This document shows, piece by piece, positions 17,204 through 24,743 of a DNA stretch of 64,000 bases. How positions within the stretch are numbered: position 1 is the stretch's first letter; each line of letters opens with the position of its first letter. A program made the position numbers and the translations under genes. This DNA comes from Armatimonadota bacterium (lineage in GTDB: Bacteria > Armatimonadota > Fimbriimonadia > Fimbriimonadales > Fimbriimonadaceae). The notes beneath the pieces were generated by a model. The model was given only the letters and a program-made list of their open reading frames with translations. It was not told the origin of the DNA and did no database searches. The DNA lies in NCBI GenBank assembly GCA_029781035.1, contig JAKOXK010000017.1, forward strand, positions 62,001 to 126,000, given 5' to 3'.

Positions 17204-18622
17204 ATGGCGGCCCAAAACCTGCTTCAACGATTCCTTGTGCCGGTGGGCGTGCTCGCTCTGACCACCGTGACCCGAGCCGATGCCATCAATGCCTACGTTG
17301 CTAAGGCGATGAAGCGGCTTCACATCCCTGGCGTTTCCCTTGCGATCATGCGCAATGGCAGAGTCCTCAAGGCCAGATCTTTTGGCTTCTCGGATCTCGA
17401 GCACCGAGTCGCGATGACCAACCAAAGTGCCTTCATGATAGGCTCGGTCAGTAAGCAATTCGAAGCCTCCGCGATACTTGCGCTCGCGGAAGAAGGGCTG
17501 ATCGGGCTCGACGACCCCATCACGAAGTATCTGGATCAACTTCCTAGCGGGTGGGAATCGATAACGATCCGCAGTTTACTGAGCCACACATCGGGCTTGA
17601 AAGATTACACAGAGTTACCCGAACACGAGTCTAGCCAGACGAAGCCGGTTACAAAGAATGAGCTGATCGGATTCGTCGGCCGCTACCCCCTCGAATTCAA
17701 ACCTGGTACACAGTGGGCCTACTCGAACACCGGCTCCCTACTGGAGGGACTGATCATCGAAAAGGTGACGGGAAGACCCTATGAGACCTTCGCTCGCGAG
17801 CGTCTCTGGCAACGCGCCGGGATGAAGTCCACGCGGATCAACCGATGGAGCGACGTGATTCCACGCCGGGTTCAAGGATACGTCTGGCAAGAAGGTGGCC
17901 AGCATCGACCCGGCTTTGAGGACGACTCGTGGCCCTGGGCCGGTGGCGGATGCGTCAGCACATTGGACGATCTGATTGCTTGGATAAGGGCTCTTGAGAC
18001 CGGAAAGGTGGTCAGCCCCACGAGCCTGGAGCGACTATGGTCGCCAATCCGGCTGCAGGGAGCGGGAACCTACCCGTTCGGGCTCGATTGGTTCTTGTCC
18101 GATTTCCGGGGCTTTGCCCGGATATTTAGGACAGGTCACATCGGCGGGTTCTCAGCTTTGATCGCGCGCTATCCGAAAACCGGGATAGACGTTATTCTGA
18201 TGTGCAACCAGGACGGAGTCAACACGCCTCGCCTGGCAAACGAAATCGTCAGCCTCGTCGATCACAATCTTGCGCCCGTCCCTGCGCTGCCCGCCAAGGC
18301 CGATCCCGACCCCGTGGTCACGGAACACATCAAAGAGGGGGTCGCTGATCTGGCAGCAGGCGTCGTCGGTTCCAGGTGGCTAGCACCAGGCTTGGCTACA
18401 AGCACGACCGATCGGCGGAGGGGACTGTTCGCGGCAAGTCTAAAAGCGAACGCGACCTTGCGGTTCATCTGCGCGGACGACGTGCGACGCCGATCTATCG
18501 AGCGCCTGGGGAGCCATGTAGTCGAGATCCGCCACTACTTGGTTCAGTTCGGCGGCCTTGAATTCATCGAGGGCATCTACCTAGACGCCACTGGCCGCGT
18601 CGCGTTCATCCTTGACGAGTAG
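17204..18622 (+). CDS. Serine hydrolase, beta-lactamase class C / penicillin-binding-protein-like
   Basis: The ATG at 17204 (GTG at 17198 is the alternative) gives 472 residues with a weak signal peptide (LVPVGVLALTTVTRADA). All three active-site motifs of the family are present: Ser81-x-x-Lys84 in GSVSKQF, Tyr173-Ser174-Asn175 in WAYSNTGS, and HIGG in GHIGGFSALI. Such proteins are esterases, D-aminopeptidases or PBP4*-like enzymes more often than true beta-lactamases. The segment after ~residue 365 (linker rich in Ala/Pro/Asp, then a small beta-rich domain) is family-variable. The gene is flanked by divergent 39-bp direct repeats, which may mean local rearrangement or insertion. Confidence 0.9.
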   Translation: MAAQNLLQRFLVPVGVLALTTVTRADAINAYVAKAMKRLHIPGVSLAIMRNGRVLKARSFGFSDLEHRVAMTNQSAFMIGSVSKQFEASAILALAEEGLIGLDDPITKYLDQLPSGWESITIRSLLSHTSGLKDYTELPEHESSQTKPVTKNELIGFVGRYPLEFKPGTQWAYSNTGSLLEGLIIEKVTGRPYETFARERLWQRAGMKSTRINRWSDVIPRRVQGYVWQEGGQHRPGFEDDSWPWAGGGCVSTLDDLIAWIRALETGKVVSPTSLERLWSPIRLQGAGTYPFGLDWFLSDFRGFARIFRTGHIGGFSALIARYPKTGIDVILMCNQDGVNTPRLANEIVSLVDHNLAPVPALPAKADPDPVVTEHIKEGVADLAAGVVGSRWLAPGLATSTTDRRRGLFAASLKANATLRFICADDVRRRSIERLGSHVVEIRHYLVQFGGLEFIEGIYLDATGRVAFILDE

Positions 18623-18650
18623 ACGCGCACCTATAGATTCGTAGGAGTCT

Positions 18651-18689
18651 GGTGGAGCTTGCAGGATGAGTTCCGAACGGTTTTGAACC
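18651..18689 (+). repeat. 39-bp direct repeat, copy B
   Basis: It matches copy A at 16983-17021 in 32 of 39 positions (shared GGTGGAG at the left end and GTTTTGAACC at the right end). It lies between the serine hydrolase stop and the tRNA-Ala gene. Confidence 0.5.
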
Positions 18690-18747
18690 TGAGTGTGCAA
18701 ACGAACTGGTCGGCGTTGAACCTGGAAACCTGTTCGAACAAGCGAGT

Positions 18748-18823
18748 TGGTGGAGGCTACCGGATTCGAACCGGTGACCCCCTGCTTGCAAAGCAGGTGC
18801 TCTCGCCGCTGAGCTAAGCCCCC
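18748..18823 (-). tRNA. tRNA-Ala (anticodon TGC)
   Basis: The cloverleaf is complete on the minus strand. The 7-bp acceptor stem GGGGGCT pairs with AGCCTCC. The D-arm reads AGCTCAGCGGCGAGAGC. The anticodon stem-loop CCTGC TTTGCAA GCAGG carries anticodon TGC. The T-arm has GGTTCGAATCC, and discriminator A and CCA are encoded. Length is 76 nt including CCA. Confidence 0.97.
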
Positions 18824-18939
18824 ACGAGCCAGGATTGTACCGAAAGCAGCTCACGAGGCGGGCGTTTGGGCCGGTATGGACGTCATCAGCCCACAAAGGC
18901 TCGGCACGCGAGGGCCTCACCCTGCCAAACTAGGAGCCC

Positions 18940-19692
18940 ATGTCGCCCCGGTTGGCGTTCGCCATCGAGACCGCCGTCCTCGCAGGCAAGTCGACTCTGG
19001 GACTGTTCCACGCTGGTCGCGAGTACTCCCTCAAGGACAATGCGACTCCGGTCACGGCAGCAGACCTAGAGGCCGAGCGCCTCGTTCGAGCCGAGATCGC
19101 CCGGCGCTATCCCAACGAGCCCATCCTGGGTGAGGAAGAGGGTGGCGACCTGACCGCGGCCAACCGCTGGGTGGTAGATCCGATCGACGGGACCAAATCG
19201 TTCATCTGCGGAGTTCCGCTCTACGCGACTCTGTTGGCCTACGAGGAGGATGCTGTGCCCGTCCTTGGCGTAGCCTACTTCCCCGCCCTGGACGAGATCG
19301 TCTTTGCCGAACGGGGTCAGGGCGCGACCTGGAACTCGAGCCAAGCTCACGTTTCGGCAACCGTTGACCTGTCTCGCGCCGTCGTGTGCTGTGGGAGTCA
19401 TGCGGGAATGGAGAACCATGGCCGAACGGCTGGATTTCTGAGCTTGGCTCAGCGTTGTCTCGCCACTCGGACTTGGTGTGACGCTTACGGGCACATGCTC
19501 GTCGCGACAGGACGGGTTGACGCCATGGTCGACCCCATCGTCGCCCGTTGGGACATTAGCGCCATGGCCGTGATCGTTCGTGAAGCGGGGGGGTGCTTCA
19601 CCGACTTCCTGGGTAGCGAAGCCTTGTCGACCGAAGCTGTCAGTTGCACTCCGGGGCTGAAGGGAGCCGTTTTGGGGAGCTTCGAGCCGTGA
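18940..19692 (+). CDS. Inositol-monophosphatase-family phosphatase (histidinol-phosphatase-like)
   Basis: This 250-residue cytoplasmic protein shows the metal-binding motifs of the IMPase superfamily: GEEEG (metal Glu), DPIDGTKSF (Asp/Asp motif DPxDGT) and the C-terminal WDISAMAVIVREAGG. The family removes phosphate from inositol-1-phosphate, histidinol phosphate (HisN) or PAP. The short N-terminus and the FICGVPLYATLLA segment are most like bacterial HisN-type enzymes, but substrate cannot be fixed by eye. Its stop overlaps the GTG start of ruvX (GTGA). It heads a six-gene plus-strand operon. Confidence 0.88.
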   Translation: MSPRLAFAIETAVLAGKSTLGLFHAGREYSLKDNATPVTAADLEAERLVRAEIARRYPNEPILGEEEGGDLTAANRWVVDPIDGTKSFICGVPLYATLLAYEEDAVPVLGVAYFPALDEIVFAERGQGATWNSSQAHVSATVDLSRAVVCCGSHAGMENHGRTAGFLSLAQRCLATRTWCDAYGHMLVATGRVDAMVDPIVARWDISAMAVIVREAGGCFTDFLGSEALSTEAVSCTPGLKGAVLGSFEP

Positions 19693-20108
19693 GACTCCTC
19701 GGTGTCGACTTCGGAGGCACTCGGATCGGGATTGCCGTTGTCGACTCGGCGACGAAGCTCCCGCGCGCCCTTGCACCCCTAGCGTCATCGGGAACGCTCG
19801 CCAAAGACGCCGCTGCCATCCGGGCCGTGGCTGCAGAGCAGGGCGCGGATCAAATCATCGTCGGGCTACCGCTCTCCCAAGGTGAAGAGACCCGAATGTC
19901 GAAGGTCTGCCGGCAACTCGCGGTCCGGATCGCAGAATTGGGATCGCTCGTCGACCTCGAGGACGAATCCCTGACCAGCCATGAGGCGGAAACTTCTCTC
20001 CGTGAAGCCGGGTTGAAGGGATCCGTTGTGAAGCGCAAGCTTGACGGTGAAGCGGCTTGCCGGATTCTCGAGCGGTATCTGGAGACCCATGGCCCGGAAA
20101 CGTCATAG
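19689..20108 (+). CDS. ruvX: RuvX/YqgF Holliday junction resolvase-like RNase H-fold protein
   Basis: The GTG start lies within the GTGA overlap with the upstream stop and gives 139 residues, the normal YqgF size. The sequence starts VRLLGVDFGGTRIGIAVVDS, the first RNase-H-fold strand with the metal Asp. It continues with IIVGLPLSQGEETRMSKVC (the VGLPLxxxG motif), LVDLEDESLTSHEAE and a C-terminal DGEAACRILERYLE. YqgF homologues act in 16S rRNA 5'-end maturation and have been described as a putative Holliday junction resolvase. mltG overlaps its last 20 bases, so the two are probably translated together. Confidence 0.92.
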   Translation: MRLLGVDFGGTRIGIAVVDSATKLPRALAPLASSGTLAKDAAAIRAVAAEQGADQIIVGLPLSQGEETRMSKVCRQLAVRIAELGSLVDLEDESLTSHEAETSLREAGLKGSVVKRKLDGEAACRILERYLETHGPETS

Positions 20109-21102
20109 CGGTTGCAGAACCTGCGCCGGATGCATAGCTAGCGTCTTGGCGGTGCTTGTGTTGGCGTCAGCCCTATGGTTACCGAAACTCATGCCCACAC
20201 CTTCCGGTCCAGCCCAGTTCGTCCGTTTCGAAGTGCGGTCTCCCATGAGCAAGGTGCTCCAGCGCCTGGAATCGGAGGGCATCGTCAAGGACGCTGGTGC
20301 GGCGTCGTTCTTCTGTCGGTTGACAGGCAGGTCGTTCGTGGTCAAACGAGGCACGTACAGGCTCAAGCCCGGTATGTCGCTGGCCCAAGTCGTGACGGAG
20401 CTCCACAAACCCTACCGCCAAATGGTGCGGTTGCCCGAAGGGTGGTGGGTGGCCCGAACAGCAGCAAGGCTCAAGGAGAACGGAGTCTGCGACGCCGATG
20501 CCTACAGAGAAGCAGCTCAGGATCCGAGGGTTCTGGCGAGCATCGGCGTCAATACCAGAAGCTCCTCGCTTGAGGGTTTCCTGTACCCCGACACTTACGA
20601 CCTTCCTCCCCTCACACCGGCCGCCGACGTTGTCGCCCTGCAGTTGCAGACGTTCAAGAAGAAGGTGCTTCCGATCATTCCCCCCAAAGGTGACCTCGAC
20701 CGTCTCGTGACGATCGCGTCGATGGTCGAGCTGGAGGCGGCTAAAGACAGCGAGCGAGCCCGCATCGCCGGAGTGATTGAAAACCGGCTGGCCAAAGGCA
20801 TGCCCCTCGAGATCGACGCGACTGTGCTCTACGCGTTGCAGACATGGAAAGTCTTGACCCCTGGGACTGTCCGGACGGTCAAGTCGCCATACAACACTTA
20901 CCTTCACAAGGGACTTCCCCCGGGTCCGATCGGGTCTCCTAGTGTCAAAAGCATCGAGGCAGCGATCCACCCTGAGAAGCACGGGTACCTTTACTACGTG
21001 GCCCGCCCAGACAAGAGCCACTACTTCTCTTCCACCTATGAGGAGCACCTGAAGAACATCAAAAGAGCACGCGAAGAGTGGCGGCAAGCGGGAATACAAT
21101 GA
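20089..21102 (+). CDS. mltG: Endolytic murein transglycosylase MltG
   Basis: The ATG at 20089 gives 337 residues and overlaps ruvX by 20 bp. A basic N-terminus (MARKRHSGCRTC) is followed by one membrane anchor (IASVLAVLVLASALWLPKLM). Then come a LysM-like region and the YceG domain. Signature segments are LEGFLYPDTYDL, VTIASMVELEAAKDSERARIAGVIENRLAKGMPLEIDATVLYAL (with the catalytic Glu), SPYNTYLHKGLPPGPIGSPS and HGYLYYVARPDKSHYFSSTYEEHLKN. MltG cuts nascent peptidoglycan strands at the inner membrane and limits glycan length. Its neighbours ruvX, yqeG-type and aroE recur beside mltG in other phyla. Confidence 0.95.
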   Translation: MARKRHSGCRTCAGCIASVLAVLVLASALWLPKLMPTPSGPAQFVRFEVRSPMSKVLQRLESEGIVKDAGAASFFCRLTGRSFVVKRGTYRLKPGMSLAQVVTELHKPYRQMVRLPEGWWVARTAARLKENGVCDADAYREAAQDPRVLASIGVNTRSSSLEGFLYPDTYDLPPLTPAADVVALQLQTFKKKVLPIIPPKGDLDRLVTIASMVELEAAKDSERARIAGVIENRLAKGMPLEIDATVLYALQTWKVLTPGTVRTVKSPYNTYLHKGLPPGPIGSPSVKSIEAAIHPEKHGYLYYVARPDKSHYFSSTYEEHLKNIKRAREEWRQAGIQ

Positions 21103-22217
21103 GTGACTTTCGAGCAGGTACGTTCGATCGGGGCCAGATGCCGGGCGGTTTGCGTCGTTTCAGTCCGTCCGAGGCCCTGCACAGCCTGGAGGACGTGGAC
21201 TTGGTGTCGCTCCAGAGCGATGGCAAGACCCTGATCCTGCTCGATGTTGACAACACGCTCCTACCATGGAGGAGCCATGAAGTCCCGCCCTCGACCCACG
21301 ACTGGATCAGCCGAGCTCGCAGCTTAGGGTTCGAACTGTGCATCCTCAGCAACACGAGGAACCCGGAACGGCTCGAGAAGCTCGCTGGCTCCATGGGCGT
21401 CGCCTTCGTCCGCTCCAAGTTCAAGCCAAGCCGCAAGATGTATTTGATCGCACTGGACCGCTACAAGCGGGAGCCTCAGCAAGCGGTGATGATAGGCGAC
21501 CAGCTTTTGACCGATGTCCTGGGCGCCAACCGGTCTGGCATCGATGCGATCTGGGTCAAGCCCATGGCAAAGAAGGAATTCGTCGGGACACGGCTTGTGT
21601 CGCGCAACGTGGAGCGGGTCATCGGCTGGTTCCTCTACCGCTTCTTCCAGGCAACGGACTCGGGTCGGCCCGAGGAACCAACAAGAACAGGGCTCTTCGG
21701 CCATAACGTAGTCCGGCAGTTCGCCAAGTTCATTGTTGTGGGCGGGAGTTCGACGGTCGTGGACGTCGGGCTCCACTTCTTTCTCATGTTCTTCCTCAAG
21801 CCTGGTGGCACCGAGTTTGGCACCACATTTGGACGTTGGCTGATCGGTCACTTTCCCGGTCTTTTCCATTGGGCCGTAGACCCGTCGGCCGCTGCTGTCC
21901 CCGTGCTCAAGATCTTGACCGCCTCGATCGCGATCTGTAACAGCTTTGTCTGGAACAGGCTTTGGACGTTCGAAATCCGTGGCAAGGAGGAGCGAGGTGC
22001 CCAGTTCCGCAAGTTCGTGGTCGTCTCTGTGATTGGGATGATCCTGAACGCGGGAATCACGACGGTGCTGAACAACGTAATTCCAGGGCACCGGAAGTGG
22101 AGCTTGGCTGCAGCAACCGCTGTCGCGACGGTCATTGTGGCCGTATGGAACTTCTGTGGGCAGAAGTTCTGGACGTTTCGGAGTGGCGCGCCCAGCGGGA
22201 CGAACGTCGTTGGCTGA
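21099..22217 (+). CDS. Fusion protein: YqeG-type HAD phosphatase + GtrA-like membrane domain
   Basis: The 372-residue protein starts at the ATG within the ATGA overlap with mltG. Residues ~25-175 are a YqeG-family HAD phosphatase: motif I LILLDVDNTLLPW, motif II LSNTRN, motif III lysine in FKPSRKMY, and motif IV MIGDQLLTDVLGANRSG. From ~205 to the end there is a GtrA-like integral membrane domain: FAKFIVVGGSSTVVDVG, NSFVWNRLWTFEIRG, KFVVVSVIGMILNAGITTVL and VAVWNFCGQKFWTF. YqeG enzymes act on phosphatidylglycerol phosphate or similar; GtrA proteins are thought to flip polyprenyl-linked sugars. The fusion suggests dephosphorylation of a lipid-linked substrate at the membrane, but this is inference. 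Confidence 0.87.
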   Translation: MSDFRAGTFDRGQMPGGLRRFSPSEALHSLEDVDLVSLQSDGKTLILLDVDNTLLPWRSHEVPPSTHDWISRARSLGFELCILSNTRNPERLEKLAGSMGVAFVRSKFKPSRKMYLIALDRYKREPQQAVMIGDQLLTDVLGANRSGIDAIWVKPMAKKEFVGTRLVSRNVERVIGWFLYRFFQATDSGRPEEPTRTGLFGHNVVRQFAKFIVVGGSSTVVDVGLHFFLMFFLKPGGTEFGTTFGRWLIGHFPGLFHWAVDPSAAAVPVLKILTASIAICNSFVWNRLWTFEIRGKEERGAQFRKFVVVSVIGMILNAGITTVLNNVIPGHRKWSLAAATAVATVIVAVWNFCGQKFWTFRSGAPSGTNVVG

Positions 22218-23010
22218 CTGGCACGAGTGGCGGGATGCTCCGTCAGGGGACTATGCCGTCCTCGGCGACCCCGTTTCGCACTCGTTGTCGCCGCGAATGC
22301 ATCAAGCAAACTTCGATGCTCTTGGGCTCAAGAGCACGTACTTGGCGGTCCGAGTACCTGAGTTGGAATTTCCTCAGGCGCTGGCACGTTTGAGCAAACT
22401 CGGTTATTTGGGTGTCAATGCGACCGTTCCGCTCAAGGAAGCGGCGTACCGCTGGGCTCGGGACGGCGACTCCCGCATCGGAGCCCTGAACACCTTGAGG
22501 CTCGCCTTGCGTGAAGGAATCGGCACGGACGGACCCGGTTTCCTGGAGACCTTGGGCGAGCTGGGGGTCGATGTTTGCCGAACCTTGATCCTGGGTGCAG
22601 GTGGCACGGCCAAAACACTGGCTGTCGCGCTCAACGATGCGGGGTTTGAGGTCGCGATCCACAGTCGGACGCACCGACGGGCCCATGCAATTGTCGAAGA
22701 GTCCGGCTGTCCAATCCAGGTTCTCGAACGGCCGGACGCCTCGGGTTGCGGCCTGATCGTCAACGCGACTTCGGCCGGACTGTCGGGAGAAAGCCCGGCC
22801 TTGGATTGGGACACGATCCCATCGCAATCCCTCGTGTACGACGTCTTCTACACTGATGGCCGGACCCCCTTCCTGAGGCTCGCTGAGTCTCGAGGGAACC
22901 TGCGTACCATAGACGGTCGGAGGCTGCTCGTGGCCCAAGGAGCCCTGGCATTTGAGTGGTGGACTGGGCTCAGGGCCTCGCGAAAGGCTATGATGCAAGC
23001 CGTCCTTTGA
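22210..23010 (+). CDS. aroE: Shikimate dehydrogenase
   Basis: The TTG at 22210 is the only initiator that puts the first strand (DYAVLGDPVSHSLSPRMHQANF) at the usual distance. It overlaps the upstream stop by 8 bases and yields 266 residues. Family motifs are all there: SHSLSP shikimate site, NATVPLKEAA with the catalytic Lys, GIGTDGPGF with the catalytic Asp, the NADP site ILGAGGTAKTLAVAL, NATSAGL, and a C-terminal VAQGALAFEWWTG. AroE reduces 3-dehydroshikimate to shikimate in aromatic amino-acid synthesis. It is followed by tsaC with a TTGA overlap. Confidence 0.93.
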   Translation: MADWHEWRDAPSGDYAVLGDPVSHSLSPRMHQANFDALGLKSTYLAVRVPELEFPQALARLSKLGYLGVNATVPLKEAAYRWARDGDSRIGALNTLRLALREGIGTDGPGFLETLGELGVDVCRTLILGAGGTAKTLAVALNDAGFEVAIHSRTHRRAHAIVEESGCPIQVLERPDASGCGLIVNATSAGLSGESPALDWDTIPSQSLVYDVFYTDGRTPFLRLAESRGNLRTIDGRRLLVAQGALAFEWWTGLRASRKAMMQAVL

Positions 23011-23933
23011 ACATCCTGAGGCCAACGACCGAAAACATCAAAGCTGCATCCCGCATCATCCAGCGTGGCGGCGTGGTCGTGATGCCGACAGAGACCGTCT
23101 ACGGCCTGGCCTGCAACGCCCTGGACGAGAACGCTGTGCAACACGTCTTCGCCATCAAAGGTCGACCTGCGGACAATCCGCTGATCGTCCACATCTCTTC
23201 GGAGAGCGACCTCGAAAGGGTCGCATCGGTGATCCCGCCGATCTGCCACGAACTGGCCAAGCGCTTTTGGCCGGGGCCCCTGACCTTGGTTCTGCCTAAG
23301 CGTGCAGAAGTCCCCTATCGAACAACAGCCGGACTGGACACGGTCGCGGTACGCGTTCCCGGCCACGCCGTCGCCCGAGCCCTCATCCAGGAATCGGGAT
23401 GCCTGCTGGCTGCCCCAAGCGCCAACTTGTTCACCCAGTTGAGCCCGACGTGCGCTGAAGACGTCGACCCCCGGATCGTCGAGCAAGTCGGCATGGTGCT
23501 CGACGGCGGTCCCTGCTCGGTCGGCCTGGAGAGCACTGTGCTCGACCTCAGTGGCGATGAGCCGCAGATCCTTCGGCCCGGGGGAGTCTCACGCGCCGAG
23601 ATCCAAGCCGTCATCGGCCAACCGCTTGGCATCGTCCCGCCCCCGTCGGTACGAAAGTCGCCCGGGCTTTACCGCCGCCACTACGCCCCCCGGGCGGTGG
23701 TCAGGCTCGTCGAACGGCTCCGTCACGGCCAGCCGGGACTGACATTCGCCCACTCGGAAGATCCGTGTCAGATCCACATGCCATCCGAGCCGCGGGCATA
23801 CGCAGCCAACCTGTACAGTGCACTCAAGAAACTGGACGACATGGGTTGCGACGAGATCGGCGTCGAACTACCGCCTGACGGCGCTCTGTGGGAGGCTGTG
23901 CTCGACCGGCTTCGGAAGGCGGCCGCGGTTTAG
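23007..23933 (+). CDS. tsaC: L-threonylcarbamoyladenylate synthase (Sua5-type)
   Basis: The TTG start overlaps the aroE stop (TTGA) and gives LNILRPTTENIKAAS, the normal family N-terminus, for 308 residues. The YrdC domain has GGVVVMPTETVYGLACNALD, IKGRPADNPLIVHI, FWPGPLTLVLPKR and VPGHAVARALIQESG with AAPSANLF. The extra C-terminal Sua5 domain follows a linker containing KSPGLYRRHYAPRA, so this is the long Sua5 form rather than short TsaC. It makes threonylcarbamoyl-AMP for the t6A37 modification of tRNA. Its stop overlaps the stop of the convergent STAS-UspA gene by 4 bp. Confidence 0.93.
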   Translation: MNILRPTTENIKAASRIIQRGGVVVMPTETVYGLACNALDENAVQHVFAIKGRPADNPLIVHISSESDLERVASVIPPICHELAKRFWPGPLTLVLPKRAEVPYRTTAGLDTVAVRVPGHAVARALIQESGCLLAAPSANLFTQLSPTCAEDVDPRIVEQVGMVLDGGPCSVGLESTVLDLSGDEPQILRPGGVSRAEIQAVIGQPLGIVPPPSVRKSPGLYRRHYAPRAVVRLVERLRHGQPGLTFAHSEDPCQIHMPSEPRAYAANLYSALKKLDDMGCDEIGVELPPDGALWEAVLDRLRKAAAV

Positions 23934-24739
23934 TTCCTCGGGCCCCTGACGATCATCAGCGGCTTCTTGACCCGCTCAATGACCGCCTTCAGGATCTTGA
24001 GGTATTCGTCGCCACCTTTCATGTCTGAAGCTAGACCGACGATCACGTGGGCAGCATCGTACTCCGTCGAGACTTCCTGAAGAATCGATGGTATGTCCCG
24101 AGTTCGTTCGAGGCGAACCTCACAGGGGATGCCCTTCTCGATCAATCGCGCCTTGCCGCTCTCCAGGACGACGGCGGCGTATTCCTCTTCCTTAGGCATG
24201 GGTGCGGCGAGCGGGAGTTCCCTGGGAACCACGATCGCGTACAGCAACACCACTTTGGCGGGCAAGGTCTCAACGAGTTCCTTGGTAACGGCGAACATCT
24301 GGTCGTCGCTCTCATCGCCACTGATGACGGCCACAATGTGTCGGTCAAACGCCCGACTAGGCTCACGCCGCTTACGTTTTCTGGCACTCTCCTCCTCTTC
24401 CTCTTGAAGGACGTCCAACGACTTGCGGGCCTCGGCGACAGTCGCCGCGACCGGCAACTGGGAGCGGACTTCGGGCACGTGCCGCAAGACAGCCATTACG
24501 TGTTCAGGAACGGCAGCGACCATGATCCGGGCTCGCTCGTGTTCCTGGACGAACTCGATTGCGTCGTGAAATGTCTCGGCACCGTCCGGCGTGAGTTCCG
24601 TAATGCCGCTGCAGTCGATGATGACTCCGGTCGGATGCCTCTTCAAGGTCAATGAGATCGCCGTGTGGATGGCTTCCCAGAAGTTGCTCCTCAAAGGTCC
24701 TGACAGGACGACGACGTCTTCGTACGACTCAACGATCAT
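23930..24739 (-). CDS. STAS domain + UspA domain fusion protein, partner of the KimA-like transporter
   Basis: This 269-residue soluble protein has two halves. Residues ~1-110 look like a STAS/anti-sigma-antagonist domain (VVVLSGPLRSNFWEAI, GVIIDCSGITELTPDGAETF, RIMVAAVPEHVMAVL). A charged linker (LQEEEEESARKRKRREPS) leads to a UspA-like nucleotide-binding domain at ~133-269 (HIVAVISGDESDDQMF, VVLLYAIVVPRELPL, AHVIVGLASDMKGG, VKKPLMIVRGPR). The gene starts 4 nt after the kimA-like stop, so the pair is an operon. STAS and Usp domains often regulate SLC26-type and K+ transporters through nucleotide or phosphorylation signals. A regulatory role on the neighbouring permease is likely but inferred. 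Confidence 0.75.
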   Translation of the reverse strand: MIVESYEDVVVLSGPLRSNFWEAIHTAISLTLKRHPTGVIIDCSGITELTPDGAETFHDAIEFVQEHERARIMVAAVPEHVMAVLRHVPEVRSQLPVAATVAEARKSLDVLQEEEEESARKRKRREPSRAFDRHIVAVISGDESDDQMFAVTKELVETLPAKVVLLYAIVVPRELPLAAPMPKEEEYAAVVLESGKARLIEKGIPCEVRLERTRDIPSILQEVSTEYDAAHVIVGLASDMKGGDEYLKILKAVIERVKKPLMIVRGPRN

Positions 24740-24743
24740 GCTG

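Noticed and set aside
20179-21099. 306-codon frame on the minus strand
   Set aside because: Lies entirely antisense to mltG, which has strong family motifs; no ribosome-binding site or domain.
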